Assembly: GCA_902627805.1 (NCBI GenBank)
Contig: CACOKN010000003.1
Span: forward strand, 62,001 to 126,000
Reading direction: 5' to 3'
Source: an uncultured Pelagibacteraceae bacterium
GTDB lineage: Bacteria > Pseudomonadota > Alphaproteobacteria > Pelagibacterales > Pelagibacteraceae
DNA: 64,000 nt
In this document: positions 44,716-53,983 of the stretch, one piece after another
Layout: each line of letters starts with the position of its first letter
Position numbering within the stretch: position 1 is the first letter of the stretch
Position numbers and translations under genes: made by a program
Notes under the pieces: generated by a model
Seen by the model: only the letters and a program-made list of their open reading frames with translations
Told to the model about the DNA's origin: nothing
The model's database searches: none

Positions 44716-46494
44716 TTATTTTTTTGTCTTGAAAGCTAGACTTAGCTCCTTTAATTGTTTCTCATTTATTGATGAGGGGGCATTCATCATCAAATCTTGA
44801 GCATTTTGATTCATTGGAAACATAGTTACTTCCCTTATATTTTTTTCATTTGCCAAAAGCATTATTATTCTATCAATTCCAGGTGCAATTCCTCCATGGG
44901 GTGGTGCACCATAACTTAAAGCATTAATCATACCATTAAACTTTTCATCAACTTGAACTTTATCATAACCAGCAATGGCAAATAGTTTATACATTAATTC
45001 AGGTATATGATTTCTGATAGCGCCAGATGAAAGCTCAATTCCATTACATACTATATCATATTGATAAGCTAACATATCCAAGGGTTTTTCAAAGTTAAGT
45101 TGTTTGATATCTCCTTGAGGCATCGAAAAAGGATTGTGACTAAATTCAATTTTATTAGTTTGATCATTTTTTTCAAACATTGGATAATCAATAACCCAAC
45201 AAAATGCGAAAACATTATTGTCAATTAAATCTAAGTCTTTCGCAATTTTATCTCTAGCCAAACTAGTTATATGCTCTAAATCTTTTTTTTTGCCACAGGC
45301 CATAAAAATACTATCTCCAACTTTTGCACCTGTTATTTTCATAATTTCCTCTATAGATTTTTTTGAAAAAAATTTACCCACTGGTCCTTTCGCGGAAACC
45401 TCATTTTCAATAGTGAAATAAGCTAGGCCAGAAGCTCCCTCATCTTTAGCCCATTTATCAATATTATCAAAAAAGCTTCTTGGTCTATCTTTTGTATTCT
45501 GAGTAACAATACATCTTACATTAGAGCCAGCCATAACAAGTTTTTTGAAGATATCAAAAGAAACATCTTCTCTTGTAAAAATTTCTGTGATGTCCTCAAT
45601 TATTAGTGGATTTCTGAGATCAGGTTTATCACTCCCATATTTTAAAAGTGCATCTTTATATTCTATTCTTGGAAATTTTTCTGATATGATTTTTTTTTTG
45701 GAGAATTTTTTAAAAGTATTAACTAATAATTGTTCGACAACTTTGAAAATATCCTCTTGCTCAACAAAAGACATTTCTAAATCTAATTGATAAAACTCTC
45801 CTGGACTTCGATCAGCACGAGCATCTTCATCTCTAAAACATGGAGCAATTTGAAAATATTTATCAAAACCTGAAACCATTATGAGTTGCTTAAATTGTTG
45901 AGGTGCTTGTGGTAAAGCATAAAACTTACCTGGATTTAATCTACTTGGTACAAGAAAATCTCTTGCTCCTTCAGGGCTTGATGAGGTTAATATTGGTGTT
46001 TGGAACTCTAAAAAACCAAATTTATTCATTTCATTTCTGATAAAAGAAATAACTTTTGATCTCAAGATAATATTTTCATGAATTTTTTTTCTTCTTAAAT
46101 CTAAATATCTGTATTTTAATCTGATTTCCTCAGAATATTCTTGATCACTAAAAACAGGCATTGGCAATTCTTTACACTTACCTAAAATAACGAAATTTTC
46201 GATTGTTACTTCAATCTCTCCTGTTTCTATCTCTTTATTAATTGTATCAGTTGATCTATCAACTACTTTGCCCTCTACTTTGATGACTGTTTCAAGTTGT
46301 AATTTTTCTAAATCTTTAAAGTTTTTATTATCTTTATCTACTATACATTGTGTGATGCCATAGTTATCTCGCAAATCTAAAAATAAAAGATTTCCATGAT
46401 CACGCTTCTTATTAATCCATCCTGAAAGTAAAATAGTGCTCCCAACATTTTTTTTTCTAAGTTCGCTACAATTATGACTTCTATATTTATTCAA
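44716..46494 (-). CDS. aspS: Aspartyl-tRNA synthetase
   Basis: A 592-residue class IIb synthetase of the bacterial type. It has an N-terminal OB-fold anticodon domain (VGSTILLSGWINKKRDHGNLLFLDLRD), then motif 2 FQIAPCFRDEDARADRSPGEFYQLDLEMSF and motif 3 GGIAPGIDRIIML, with the bacterial GAD insertion between them. The enzyme may be non-discriminating and also charge tRNA-Asn, as in many Alphaproteobacteria, but that cannot be decided here. It is followed closely upstream by the hda-like gene in one operon. Confidence 0.96.
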   Translation of the reverse strand: MNKYRSHNCSELRKKNVGSTILLSGWINKKRDHGNLLFLDLRDNYGITQCIVDKDNKNFKDLEKLQLETVIKVEGKVVDRSTDTINKEIETGEIEVTIENFVILGKCKELPMPVFSDQEYSEEIRLKYRYLDLRRKKIHENIILRSKVISFIRNEMNKFGFLEFQTPILTSSSPEGARDFLVPSRLNPGKFYALPQAPQQFKQLIMVSGFDKYFQIAPCFRDEDARADRSPGEFYQLDLEMSFVEQEDIFKVVEQLLVNTFKKFSKKKIISEKFPRIEYKDALLKYGSDKPDLRNPLIIEDITEIFTREDVSFDIFKKLVMAGSNVRCIVTQNTKDRPRSFFDNIDKWAKDEGASGLAYFTIENEVSAKGPVGKFFSKKSIEEIMKITGAKVGDSIFMACGKKKDLEHITSLARDKIAKDLDLIDNNVFAFCWVIDYPMFEKNDQTNKIEFSHNPFSMPQGDIKQLNFEKPLDMLAYQYDIVCNGIELSSGAIRNHIPELMYKLFAIAGYDKVQVDEKFNGMINALSYGAPPHGGIAPGIDRIIMLLANEKNIREVTMFPMNQNAQDLMMNAPSSINEKQLKELSLAFKTKK

Positions 46495-47157
46495 TTATTC
46501 TCCCAATACTTCTTTAATTGTACTTAAATTTATTGATCTTTTTTTTTTTAAACTTACTTCGTCGATTTTATATATAAAATCAACTATTTTTCCATATGAT
46601 CTATCAATTCTCTTAATTATATAGTCAATTAATTTTTTATCTATTGATATTTGGCGATCTGACAAATTTTTTAAAATTAGAGCAAATAAAAGTTCATCAT
46701 CAGGTTTACCAATATTTTGTAGTAAAAAATTTTTTGTTCGTGATTTTAAGTCATTCAACTTAAAATCAATATTTACTATGGAACTTTCCGAGGTAACTAT
46801 TAGATATTTATTATCTTGTTCAACTATATTACAAAGAGTAAAAAATAAATTCTCATTAATCTTTTCAGACAAATTTTCTAAAATAACATTTTGGAAAACT
46901 TTAACTTTTTTTAAATCACTATCATTTAATGAATTAGCTTCTATTTTAATACCATTATATTTTTTTAAAAAAATATTAATTAGATGCGTCTTTCCAGAAA
47001 ATTTTTCACCACTAATATTGACAAAATTTTTTTCCCATTTGGGCCATTTATTTAAAAAATCGAATGTTTGCTTATTACTTTTCGACACATAAAAATCATC
47101 TTCTTTGAAATTTCCATCATAATTAAATTTTATAATTTCTTGATTTATATCTTTCAT
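46495..47157 (-). CDS. hda: Hda-like DnaA-related ATPase
   Basis: A 220-residue P-loop protein related to the AAA+ domain of DnaA, without the DnaA DNA-binding domain IV. The Walker A is SGEKFSGKTHL. The sensor-like RTKNFLLQNIGKPDDELLFALILKNLSDRQI and the following helical lid match Hda/HdaA proteins, which inactivate DnaA after initiation. The start at 47157 gives an ATGA overlap with the DUF2066 stop; an ATG four codons upstream is an alternative. The neighbourhood DUF2066-hda next to purMN is a common proteobacterial order. Confidence 0.82.
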   Translation of the reverse strand: MKDINQEIIKFNYDGNFKEDDFYVSKSNKQTFDFLNKWPKWEKNFVNISGEKFSGKTHLINIFLKKYNGIKIEANSLNDSDLKKVKVFQNVILENLSEKINENLFFTLCNIVEQDNKYLIVTSESSIVNIDFKLNDLKSRTKNFLLQNIGKPDDELLFALILKNLSDRQISIDKKLIDYIIKRIDRSYGKIVDFIYKIDEVSLKKKRSINLSTIKEVLGE

Positions 47158-48230
47158 TGTAAAATCCATGTCTTGTTTTGAGTGCTAAAAACAAAATTTC
47201 TATCTTTCATTAATTTCAAAAATATATCCGGAGTACCATTGAAAATGATTTGATAATGGATATAGTTTTTATCGAATTTTAAAACAAAATAATCATATAT
47301 TAAATTTATTTCATTTAATATTTTTTCAAAATTTGAAATCTTCAAATTATCATTACTATCTAATCTAATAAAGATGGGCAGTTTAATAGAAGTATTAATT
47401 CTATTAAAAATTTTCCAATGATCTTCATAAGATATTTTTAATTTTTCTATTAAATCAGTAGTATCGTTTTTATCATCTAAGTCTATATCAGAAAATGATA
47501 GATTTTTTAAAACTTCTTTGTCCTCGATTGTTATTCTTGATAAAATTCTTATATTATCGTCATTTTTAAAAATTAAAGTTACAATCGAATCATCTAAATT
47601 ATATTTTTTGGTAATTTCTTTAAAATTATATTTTTCAATTATATCATAGTTTTTTTTTATTAAATTTAAATCTTCTAAATCTTCGGTTGGCAAAAGATAT
47701 TCAAGAAGATATGTTTTTTTATTATACTCATTCCAATTATTGAATAAGTTACTCTCTGAAAAAATTATTAGATTGTCATTTTTTTCCTCAATTATAATTG
47801 GTAGTAACAAGAATTTTTTTCTATTTGGAACTGATGGGAATATATTCTTATTTTCTAAATAGTTGAAAATTTTTTTTTTATTAAAAGTCACACCCAAATT
47901 AACATAATAAATATCGTCAATAAACTTTTCCTCTTTTACAGAAAAAGATTCGATCATTCCTTTTATCTCAGCTAATTTTGTGCCTTTAATTATTGCTTGG
48001 TCTGAAGAAACTATAATAGTTGAGATTAATGTAGAAAAAGCTTTAATAAAACCGTCGTCTATAACCTTATTTTTATCAAAATTTATTTCAAATGGCTTTG
48101 AAATTTCAATATTATTTACATCAAAAGATTTTGCCTCAACTTTATCTGTGGAAAAAAAAAATATATTTAAAGATAGAAATGCAAAAAAAATATATAAAAA
48201 TTGTGAAAAATTTTTAAATCTAATTATCAT
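47154..48230 (-). CDS. DUF2066 exported protein
   Basis: A 358-residue protein with an N-terminal signal peptide or anchor (FLYIFFAFLSLNIFFFS). The region KAFSTLISTIIVSSDQAIIKGTKLAEIKGMIESFSVKEEKFIDDIYYVNLGVTF is the DUF2066 domain, and a Lys/Asn-rich C-terminal half follows. It is probably periplasmic or membrane-attached. Function unknown; the family is typically found beside purM and hda, as here. It starts 11 bases from the divergent purM. Confidence 0.8.
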   Translation of the reverse strand: MIIRFKNFSQFLYIFFAFLSLNIFFFSTDKVEAKSFDVNNIEISKPFEINFDKNKVIDDGFIKAFSTLISTIIVSSDQAIIKGTKLAEIKGMIESFSVKEEKFIDDIYYVNLGVTFNKKKIFNYLENKNIFPSVPNRKKFLLLPIIIEEKNDNLIIFSESNLFNNWNEYNKKTYLLEYLLPTEDLEDLNLIKKNYDIIEKYNFKEITKKYNLDDSIVTLIFKNDDNIRILSRITIEDKEVLKNLSFSDIDLDDKNDTTDLIEKLKISYEDHWKIFNRINTSIKLPIFIRLDSNDNLKISNFEKILNEINLIYDYFVLKFDKNYIHYQIIFNGTPDIFLKLMKDRNFVFSTQNKTWILQ

Positions 48231-48241
48231 ACTTTATAATA

Positions 48242-49270
48242 ATGAATAAAAATCTATTAACATACAAAAAAAGTGGAGTTGATATTAAGGCTGCAGATAA
48301 GTTTGTAAAATTCATATCTTCGATTTCATCAAAAAAAAAAGGCAGAAAAAAGTTTAATAATATAGGTGGTTTTGGTTCTATAACAAACATTCCCAATAAT
48401 TTAAAAAATCCAAAAATTGTAGCATGTACTGACGGGGTTGGTACCAAAATTGAAATAGCAAACCTTTTAAAAAAGTTTGATACTATTGGTATCGATTTAG
48501 TTGCGATGAGTGTAAATGATTTAATAGTCCAAGGTGCAACTCCTCTTTTTTTCTTAGATTATATTTCAATAAACAAAATTAATTTACCAAAACTAAAATC
48601 AATCATTAAAGGAATTGTTAAAGGGTGTAATATATCTAACTGTGATTTAGTTGGTGGTGAAACAGCTGAAATGCCTGGGACTTATGAAAAAGATAAATTT
48701 GATATTGCTGGATTTGCAGTTGGATTGGTTGAAGGAAAAAAGGTTTTAAATAAAAATAATATAAAGGAAAATAACCTTATCTTAGCTGTTCCGTCTAGCG
48801 GCCTTCATTCTAATGGTTACTCATTAGTTAGAAATATTATCAAAACAAAAAAAATAAATATTAATAAAGATATATATCTAAAAAGAGAATTACTGAAACC
48901 AACAAAAATTTATGTTGAGGAAATATTAAATATAATAAATAAAAAACTAATTAATGGTTGTGCAAATATTACCGGTGGAGGTATACCAGATAATATTAAA
49001 AGAGCTGTTCCAAATAATCTTTGTGCAGAAATTGATTTAGAAAAGATAAAACCTCCCAAAATTTTTAAATGGTTAAAAAAAAATGATGTGAATGACTACG
49101 AAATGTTAAAAACTTTTAATTGCGGCGTTGGTTTTTGTTTAATTATTACTCCAAAAAATTTAAAAAAAATTAAAAAATTTTTTTCTAAAAATTATAAGCC
49201 TTATGTGATTGGCAAAATATCAAAAAATTCAAAAAAAATAAAATTGAATGGTAAAATTGATTGGTCCTAA
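48242..49270 (+). CDS. purM: Phosphoribosylformylglycinamidine cyclo-ligase
   Basis: A 342-residue AIR synthetase of de novo purine synthesis. It shows the start TYKKSGVDIKAADKFV, GGFGSI, ACTDGVGTK, GIDLVAMSVNDLIVQGATPLFFLDYI and the ATP-site GGETAEMPGTYE. It appears full length. The start is 12 bases from the divergent DUF2066 gene, so the shared promoter region lies within coding sequence. The purN gene starts inside its last 23 bases. Confidence 0.96.
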   Translation: MNKNLLTYKKSGVDIKAADKFVKFISSISSKKKGRKKFNNIGGFGSITNIPNNLKNPKIVACTDGVGTKIEIANLLKKFDTIGIDLVAMSVNDLIVQGATPLFFLDYISINKINLPKLKSIIKGIVKGCNISNCDLVGGETAEMPGTYEKDKFDIAGFAVGLVEGKKVLNKNNIKENNLILAVPSSGLHSNGYSLVRNIIKTKKININKDIYLKRELLKPTKIYVEEILNIINKKLINGCANITGGGIPDNIKRAVPNNLCAEIDLEKIKPPKIFKWLKKNDVNDYEMLKTFNCGVGFCLIITPKNLKKIKKFFSKNYKPYVIGKISKNSKKIKLNGKIDWS

Positions 49271-49832
49271 AAAAATAAGAATTGCGGTTTTTATTTCTGG
49301 TACAGGAAGTAACTTAAAAAATATAATTAAATTTTCTTTAAAAAAAATTTCTCCAATCGAAGTAAATTTAATTATTTCAAATAATATAAAGGCAAAAGGA
49401 CTTAGATTTGCAAAATTCTATAACATTAAAAAAAAAGTTTATAATTATAATCAAAAAAAAATCTCAGAAAAAAGAATTTTAAAAGACCTAAAGTCTAATG
49501 ACATTAAACTAATATGTCTCGCTGGGTTTATGAAAATTTTATCAAAAGATTTTATAAGGAAGTTTAAAGGACAAATTTTGAACATACATCCTTCTTTATT
49601 ACCAAAATACAAAGGATTAAACACGCACGATAGAGTAATTCAAAATAAAGAAAAATACTCAGGGTGTACAGTACATTTAGTAAACTCAAAACTTGACTCA
49701 GGGAAAATAATTCTTCAAAAAAAGGTTAAATTATCAAAAAAAGAAACACCCTTGTCTCTTCAAAAAAAAATATTAAAACATGAACACATTTTATATCCAA
49801 GAGCTATCAGTAAGATATTAGCTAATCTTTAA
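49248..49832 (+). CDS. purN: Phosphoribosylglycinamide formyltransferase
   Basis: A 194-residue GAR transformylase, using 10-formyl-tetrahydrofolate. It has GTGSNLKNII near the N-terminus, the catalytic NIHPSLLPKYKG with its His, and CTVHLVNSKLDSGKIILQ. It overlaps purM by 23 bases, consistent with coupled translation of the two purine enzymes. The end converges on ndk with 11 shared bases. Confidence 0.95.
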   Translation: MVKLIGPKKIRIAVFISGTGSNLKNIIKFSLKKISPIEVNLIISNNIKAKGLRFAKFYNIKKKVYNYNQKKISEKRILKDLKSNDIKLICLAGFMKILSKDFIRKFKGQILNIHPSLLPKYKGLNTHDRVIQNKEKYSGCTVHLVNSKLDSGKIILQKKVKLSKKETPLSLQKKILKHEHILYPRAISKILANL

Positions 49833-50232
49833 AGAAAAGATCAATTTCAATTTTTGCATTTTCAACACTATCCGAACCATGTACAGAATTTTTATCTATT
49901 GAAATTCCATACTTTTTCCTAATAGTACCATCCTCTGCATCTTTTGGATTAGTTGCTCCCATTAATTTTCTATTGTCAGCCACAGCATTTTTTTTCTCAA
50001 GTATCATTACAACAATAGGGCCTGATGAAAGATATGTACATAAATCACTGTAAAATGGTTTTGTCTCATGAACTTTATAAAACTTTTCAGCCTCTGTTTT
50101 TTCTATCTGGATTTTTTTTTCTTTAAATATATTAAATCCATTTTTTTTAAACATTTGTTTAATTTCATTATCCAGATTTCTTTCTACTGCATCTGGTTTA
50201 ATGATTGATAAAGTTTGTTCTATATTACTCAT
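49822..50232 (-). CDS. ndk: Nucleoside diphosphate kinase
   Basis: A 136-residue NDP kinase with the phosphate-carrying His118 in NSVHGSDS, KPDAVERN near the start and GATNPKDAEDGTIRKKYG. It balances nucleoside triphosphate pools. The ATG at 50232 overlaps the pepA stop by 8 bases; an upstream in-frame TTG is rejected because family similarity begins at MSNIEQTLSIIKPDA. Confidence 0.95.
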   Translation of the reverse strand: MSNIEQTLSIIKPDAVERNLDNEIKQMFKKNGFNIFKEKKIQIEKTEAEKFYKVHETKPFYSDLCTYLSSGPIVVMILEKKNAVADNRKLMGATNPKDAEDGTIRKKYGISIDKNSVHGSDSVENAKIEIDLFFKD

Positions 50233-51694
50233 AATAATCTTCAATTAATTGATTTAATAATCTTACTCCAAATCCAGTTGCACCCTCAGAGTTTAAAGCA
50301 CCTCCATATTTTGAAAATGCCATACCCGCAATATCTAAATGCGCCCAAGGAGTTTTATTAAGGATGAATCTTTGTAAAAATTGTGCTGCAGTAGTTGAGC
50401 CAGCTCCTCCAACATAATTAATATTTTGCATATCAGCATTTTTGGAATTAATTAGTTTATCATAATTTTTATCAAGTGGCATTCTCCATACCCTCTCACC
50501 AACTTTCTGGCCCGCATCAAACAATTGTTTAGACAACTTGTCATTATTTGAAAAAAGTCCTGCAAATTCAGAACCTAAGGAAACTATAATAGCTCCTGTT
50601 AAAGTTGCTAGATCAACAATAAATTCTGGCTTATATTTTTTTTCTGTATATGTAAGTGCATCAGCTAAAACTAATCTTCCCTCAGCATCGGTATTCAAAA
50701 CTTCGATTGTTTTACCACTGTAAGATTTCACTATGTCACCAGGTCTTTGAGCATTACCGCTGGGCATATTTTCAACAAGACCCACAACTCCTATTGCATT
50801 TATTTTTGCTTTCCTCAATGCAAGATTTTTCATCAAACCTACAACAACGGCAGAACCGGCCATATCATAAGTCATATCTTCCATAAATTTTGCAGGCTTC
50901 AGAGAAATACCACCGGTGTCAAAACAAACCCCTTTTCCAACAAACGCTAAAGGTTTCCTTTTTGATCTTGAACCTTTCCACTCTAAAGTAACAAGATAAG
51001 ACCCTCTTATACTACCTTGTCCTACGCCCAGAAGTGCGTTCATACCAAGCTTTTTTAATTTCTTTTTGTCAAATACGTCTACTTTAAGACCAAATTTTCT
51101 AAGCTGTAATAATCTTTTTGCATATTCATCTGGATGAAGAATATTTCCTGGTTCTGAAACGAGATCTTTTGTTAAATTTGTACCTTCAATCAGAGATCTA
51201 TACTTCTTATTTCTATTGAATTGGAAAGTTTTGTTTTTATTTAAGACCTCTATATCAAATTTTTTTTCTTTACTTTTAGATTTATATTTATTGAATTCGT
51301 ATGATTTTAATTGAAGGCCTTGTGCAAATTGATCAAAAAAAAATTTATTTTTAGGAAAAGTGTTTCTTATATTTTGTTCATAAAAAGTTGTTTTTAAATA
51401 CAAATTTGATTTTAAATACATATAAAATTCAGCTCCAATTTTTTCAATGTCAAATGGAGATTGGCTATCTTTAATTTTTATCAAAATAACTTTTTGCAAA
51501 GCATTTATATCTAATGATAAAAAATTCTTATCACCTAATTCATTTGAGCTGAGTGACTGATTTATAAAACTAGAAAATTTAGATATTGGTAGTTTGCTGA
51601 GTTCGTTTATTTTGAAATTTTTATTGGTAAAAAAAACATGATTTTTTACTGATTTTTGATTTAAACTATTTTTGATACTTATTTTTATTGACAT
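50225..51694 (-). CDS. pepA: Leucyl aminopeptidase (M17)
   Basis: A 489-residue M17 metallopeptidase. The C-terminal catalytic half has the two-metal site: VGKGVCFDTGGISLKP (Lys and Asp), DMAGSAVV, and the signature NTDAEGRLVLADAL with Asp, Glu and the catalytic Arg. The N-terminal half is variable and A/T-driven. It removes N-terminal amino acids from peptides in the cytoplasm. It is divergent from the lpt operon, a classic proteobacterial arrangement (pepA beside lptF). Confidence 0.95.
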   Translation of the reverse strand: MSIKISIKNSLNQKSVKNHVFFTNKNFKINELSKLPISKFSSFINQSLSSNELGDKNFLSLDINALQKVILIKIKDSQSPFDIEKIGAEFYMYLKSNLYLKTTFYEQNIRNTFPKNKFFFDQFAQGLQLKSYEFNKYKSKSKEKKFDIEVLNKNKTFQFNRNKKYRSLIEGTNLTKDLVSEPGNILHPDEYAKRLLQLRKFGLKVDVFDKKKLKKLGMNALLGVGQGSIRGSYLVTLEWKGSRSKRKPLAFVGKGVCFDTGGISLKPAKFMEDMTYDMAGSAVVVGLMKNLALRKAKINAIGVVGLVENMPSGNAQRPGDIVKSYSGKTIEVLNTDAEGRLVLADALTYTEKKYKPEFIVDLATLTGAIIVSLGSEFAGLFSNNDKLSKQLFDAGQKVGERVWRMPLDKNYDKLINSKNADMQNINYVGGAGSTTAAQFLQRFILNKTPWAHLDIAGMAFSKYGGALNSEGATGFGVRLLNQLIEDYYE

Positions 51695-51728
51695 TTTTTA
51701 TATATATGTACTTTGAGTTGTATTTAAA

Positions 51729-51757
51729 TTGTAAACTAATAGTTGAAAATATATAAA
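51729..51757 (+). promoter_or_regulatory. Probable promoter of the lptF operon
   Basis: TTGTAA (51729-51734) and TATAAA (51752-51757) have an exact 17-base spacer and lie 19 bases upstream of the lptF start codon. It is the best sigma70-like match in the pepA-lptF gap. The region is very A/T-rich, so chance matches are possible. Confidence 0.45.
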
Positions 51758-51776
51758 TATATTTTGATAGATTTCA

Positions 51777-52913
51777 ATGAAAAAAATATTATTTCGAAAA
51801 CTTCTTTTTGATTGTTTAGTTTTTTTTACAATAACTCTTCTCTCATCGAGCATAATTATATGGGTATTTCAGGCTGTAAATTTTCTAGATATAATAGTTG
51901 AAGATGGTCGTAATTATTTAGTTTATTTAAATTTTTCTTTGTTAAATTTTCCAAAAGTAATAAGTAAGTTAATTCCATTTGTTCTATTTTTTAGTTTTCT
52001 TTATGTAATTGGAAAATATGAATTAAAAAATGAATTAATTATTTTTTGGAACTTTGGCATAAATAAAATTGAACTCATCAATTTTTTTATAAAATTTTCT
52101 TTTTTTATTATGATGTTTCAAATATTTCTTACAGCTGCTATTGTGCCAAAAAGTCAAGACCTGGCTAGGTCTTTTTTAAGAACTTCATCAATTAATTATT
52201 TGGAAAATTTTATAAAACCGAAGATATTTAATGATGCTGTGAAGGGCTTGACTATTTATAGTAATTCAAAAGATGAATTAGGAAATTTGAAAGAAATTTA
52301 TCTTAAAAAAGGTTCGGGTGAAAATTTTCAAATCACTTTTGCAAAAGAAGGAAGGTTTAAGCAAATAGGAAAAAATCAATTTTTAGAACTTAATTTTGGA
52401 GAAACAATTAGTGTAATTAATAATAAAATTACAAATTTTAAATTTAAAAAGACAGACTTTAATTTAAGTAATTTTGATGATAATACGACCACATATAAAA
52501 AAACTCAAGAAGTGGCCACAATAGATCTGATTAAGTGTTATCATAACTTAATGAATTTTAATATTCTCAAAATAAACAAAAATTTTGAAGTTGAAAACTG
52601 TAGGAAAGATAATATTGATAATATAATAAAGGAACTTTATAAAAGAATTATAATCCCATTATATATTCCTGTGTTAATACTAATTTCTTTATTGTTAATA
52701 TTTAAATCCAAAGAAAATGTTAATTACCCAAGATATAGATTCTTAATTTTCTTAGTTGGATTTAGTATAATTATTCTCTCAGAAACAACAATTAGATTAA
52801 TCAATGCAGATTTTATAAAAAATATAAAATTTTTTGTAATTCCTTTAATTTTAGTCATAAGTCTTTATTCAAATTATTTGATAAGATTTAAGAATATGAA
52901 AGTTTTAAAATGA
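51777..52913 (+). CDS. lptF: LPS export permease LptF
   Basis: A 378-residue YjgP/YjgQ-family protein with six membrane helices (three at each end) and a periplasmic beta-jellyroll domain between them. With LptG and the ATPase LptB it extracts lipopolysaccharide from the inner membrane. The assignment as LptF rather than LptG follows from gene order. The stop overlaps lptG (ATGA). First gene of a six-gene operon. Confidence 0.88.
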   Translation: MKKILFRKLLFDCLVFFTITLLSSSIIIWVFQAVNFLDIIVEDGRNYLVYLNFSLLNFPKVISKLIPFVLFFSFLYVIGKYELKNELIIFWNFGINKIELINFFIKFSFFIMMFQIFLTAAIVPKSQDLARSFLRTSSINYLENFIKPKIFNDAVKGLTIYSNSKDELGNLKEIYLKKGSGENFQITFAKEGRFKQIGKNQFLELNFGETISVINNKITNFKFKKTDFNLSNFDDNTTTYKKTQEVATIDLIKCYHNLMNFNILKINKNFEVENCRKDNIDNIIKELYKRIIIPLYIPVLILISLLLIFKSKENVNYPRYRFLIFLVGFSIIILSETTIRLINADFIKNIKFFVIPLILVISLYSNYLIRFKNMKVLK

Positions 52914-53983
52914 ATACCTATACAAAATTTTTAGTTAAAACGTATCTATTATCTTTCTTAAATGTTTTTTTTATATTTTTTTGCTTAATATATGTTCTCA
53001 ATATTCTTACTGAATTAGAATTTTTTAAACAGACAGATGTTAACACTTATTTTCCACTTTATTTATCTCTTATAAATACCCCAATGTTTGTTTTTGAGAT
53101 GTTCCCATTTATTTTTTTAGTTTCCACACAATTTTTTTTTAATACACTTTTTACAGATAATGAGATGAACATTTTTAAATATTCTGGACTAAAAAATACA
53201 AAAATATTTTCTATTATTACTATTACAACATTTTTCATTGGCATTATAATTATTTCTATTTTTTATAATTTGTCATCTAATCTCAAAAATTTGTATTTAG
53301 GATTAAAATCAAATTACACAGAAGATAAGAAATATCTTGCAGTGATAACTAATAATGGTTTATGGATTAAAGACATATATGATGAGAAAATTATGATGAT
53401 AAATGCCAGCTCATTTAACAATAATGAACTTATCGATACTTATATTTCTGAATTTGATAAAAATTTTGAAATTATCAGAAACATCAAAAGTCAAAAAATT
53501 GATATTAAAAATAAAGAATGGATAATTGAAGATGCTGAAATTTATATTCAAAATAATAAAGAAATTGTAAACAACCTAAAATTAAAAACTAATTTTGATT
53601 ATGAATTAATACAAAATTTATTCTCAAATATGTCTTCTTTATCTTTCTTAGAATTAATTGAAATGAGAGAAAATTATAAAAGTCTGAACTATTCATTAAC
53701 AGAAATAGATCTGCAGCTTTTAAAATTGATCACATTTCCCTTTTATTTCATTTTGATGTTTATTTTGGCAGCAATAATTATGATGAATACAAAAGCTTTT
53801 AAAAGCAAAAGTCTTAAGGTTATTATTGGGCTTTTTTTATCAGTAATAATCTATTATATCAATAACTTCTTTTATATTTTGGGCACTTCAGAAAAAATAA
53901 ATGTTATTAGTTCAATTTTTATCCCTTTGATAATTCTTACTATTATTAATTTTTTATTTATAAGAAACATAAATGCTAAATAA
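52910..53983 (+). CDS. lptG: LPS export permease LptG
   Basis: A 357-residue YjgP/YjgQ-family permease with the same layout as LptF: N-terminal helices (YTKFLVKTYLLSFLNVFFIFF, a TPMFVFEMFPFIFLVS segment typical of the family), a periplasmic domain (residues about 130-245) and three C-terminal helices. It pairs with LptF in the LptB2FG transporter. Overlaps of 4 and 11 bases with its neighbours show a tight operon. Confidence 0.88.
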   Translation: MNTYTKFLVKTYLLSFLNVFFIFFCLIYVLNILTELEFFKQTDVNTYFPLYLSLINTPMFVFEMFPFIFLVSTQFFFNTLFTDNEMNIFKYSGLKNTKIFSIITITTFFIGIIIISIFYNLSSNLKNLYLGLKSNYTEDKKYLAVITNNGLWIKDIYDEKIMMINASSFNNNELIDTYISEFDKNFEIIRNIKSQKIDIKNKEWIIEDAEIYIQNNKEIVNNLKLKTNFDYELIQNLFSNMSSLSFLELIEMRENYKSLNYSLTEIDLQLLKLITFPFYFILMFILAAIIMMNTKAFKSKSLKVIIGLFLSVIIYYINNFFYILGTSEKINVISSIFIPLIILTIINFLFIRNINAK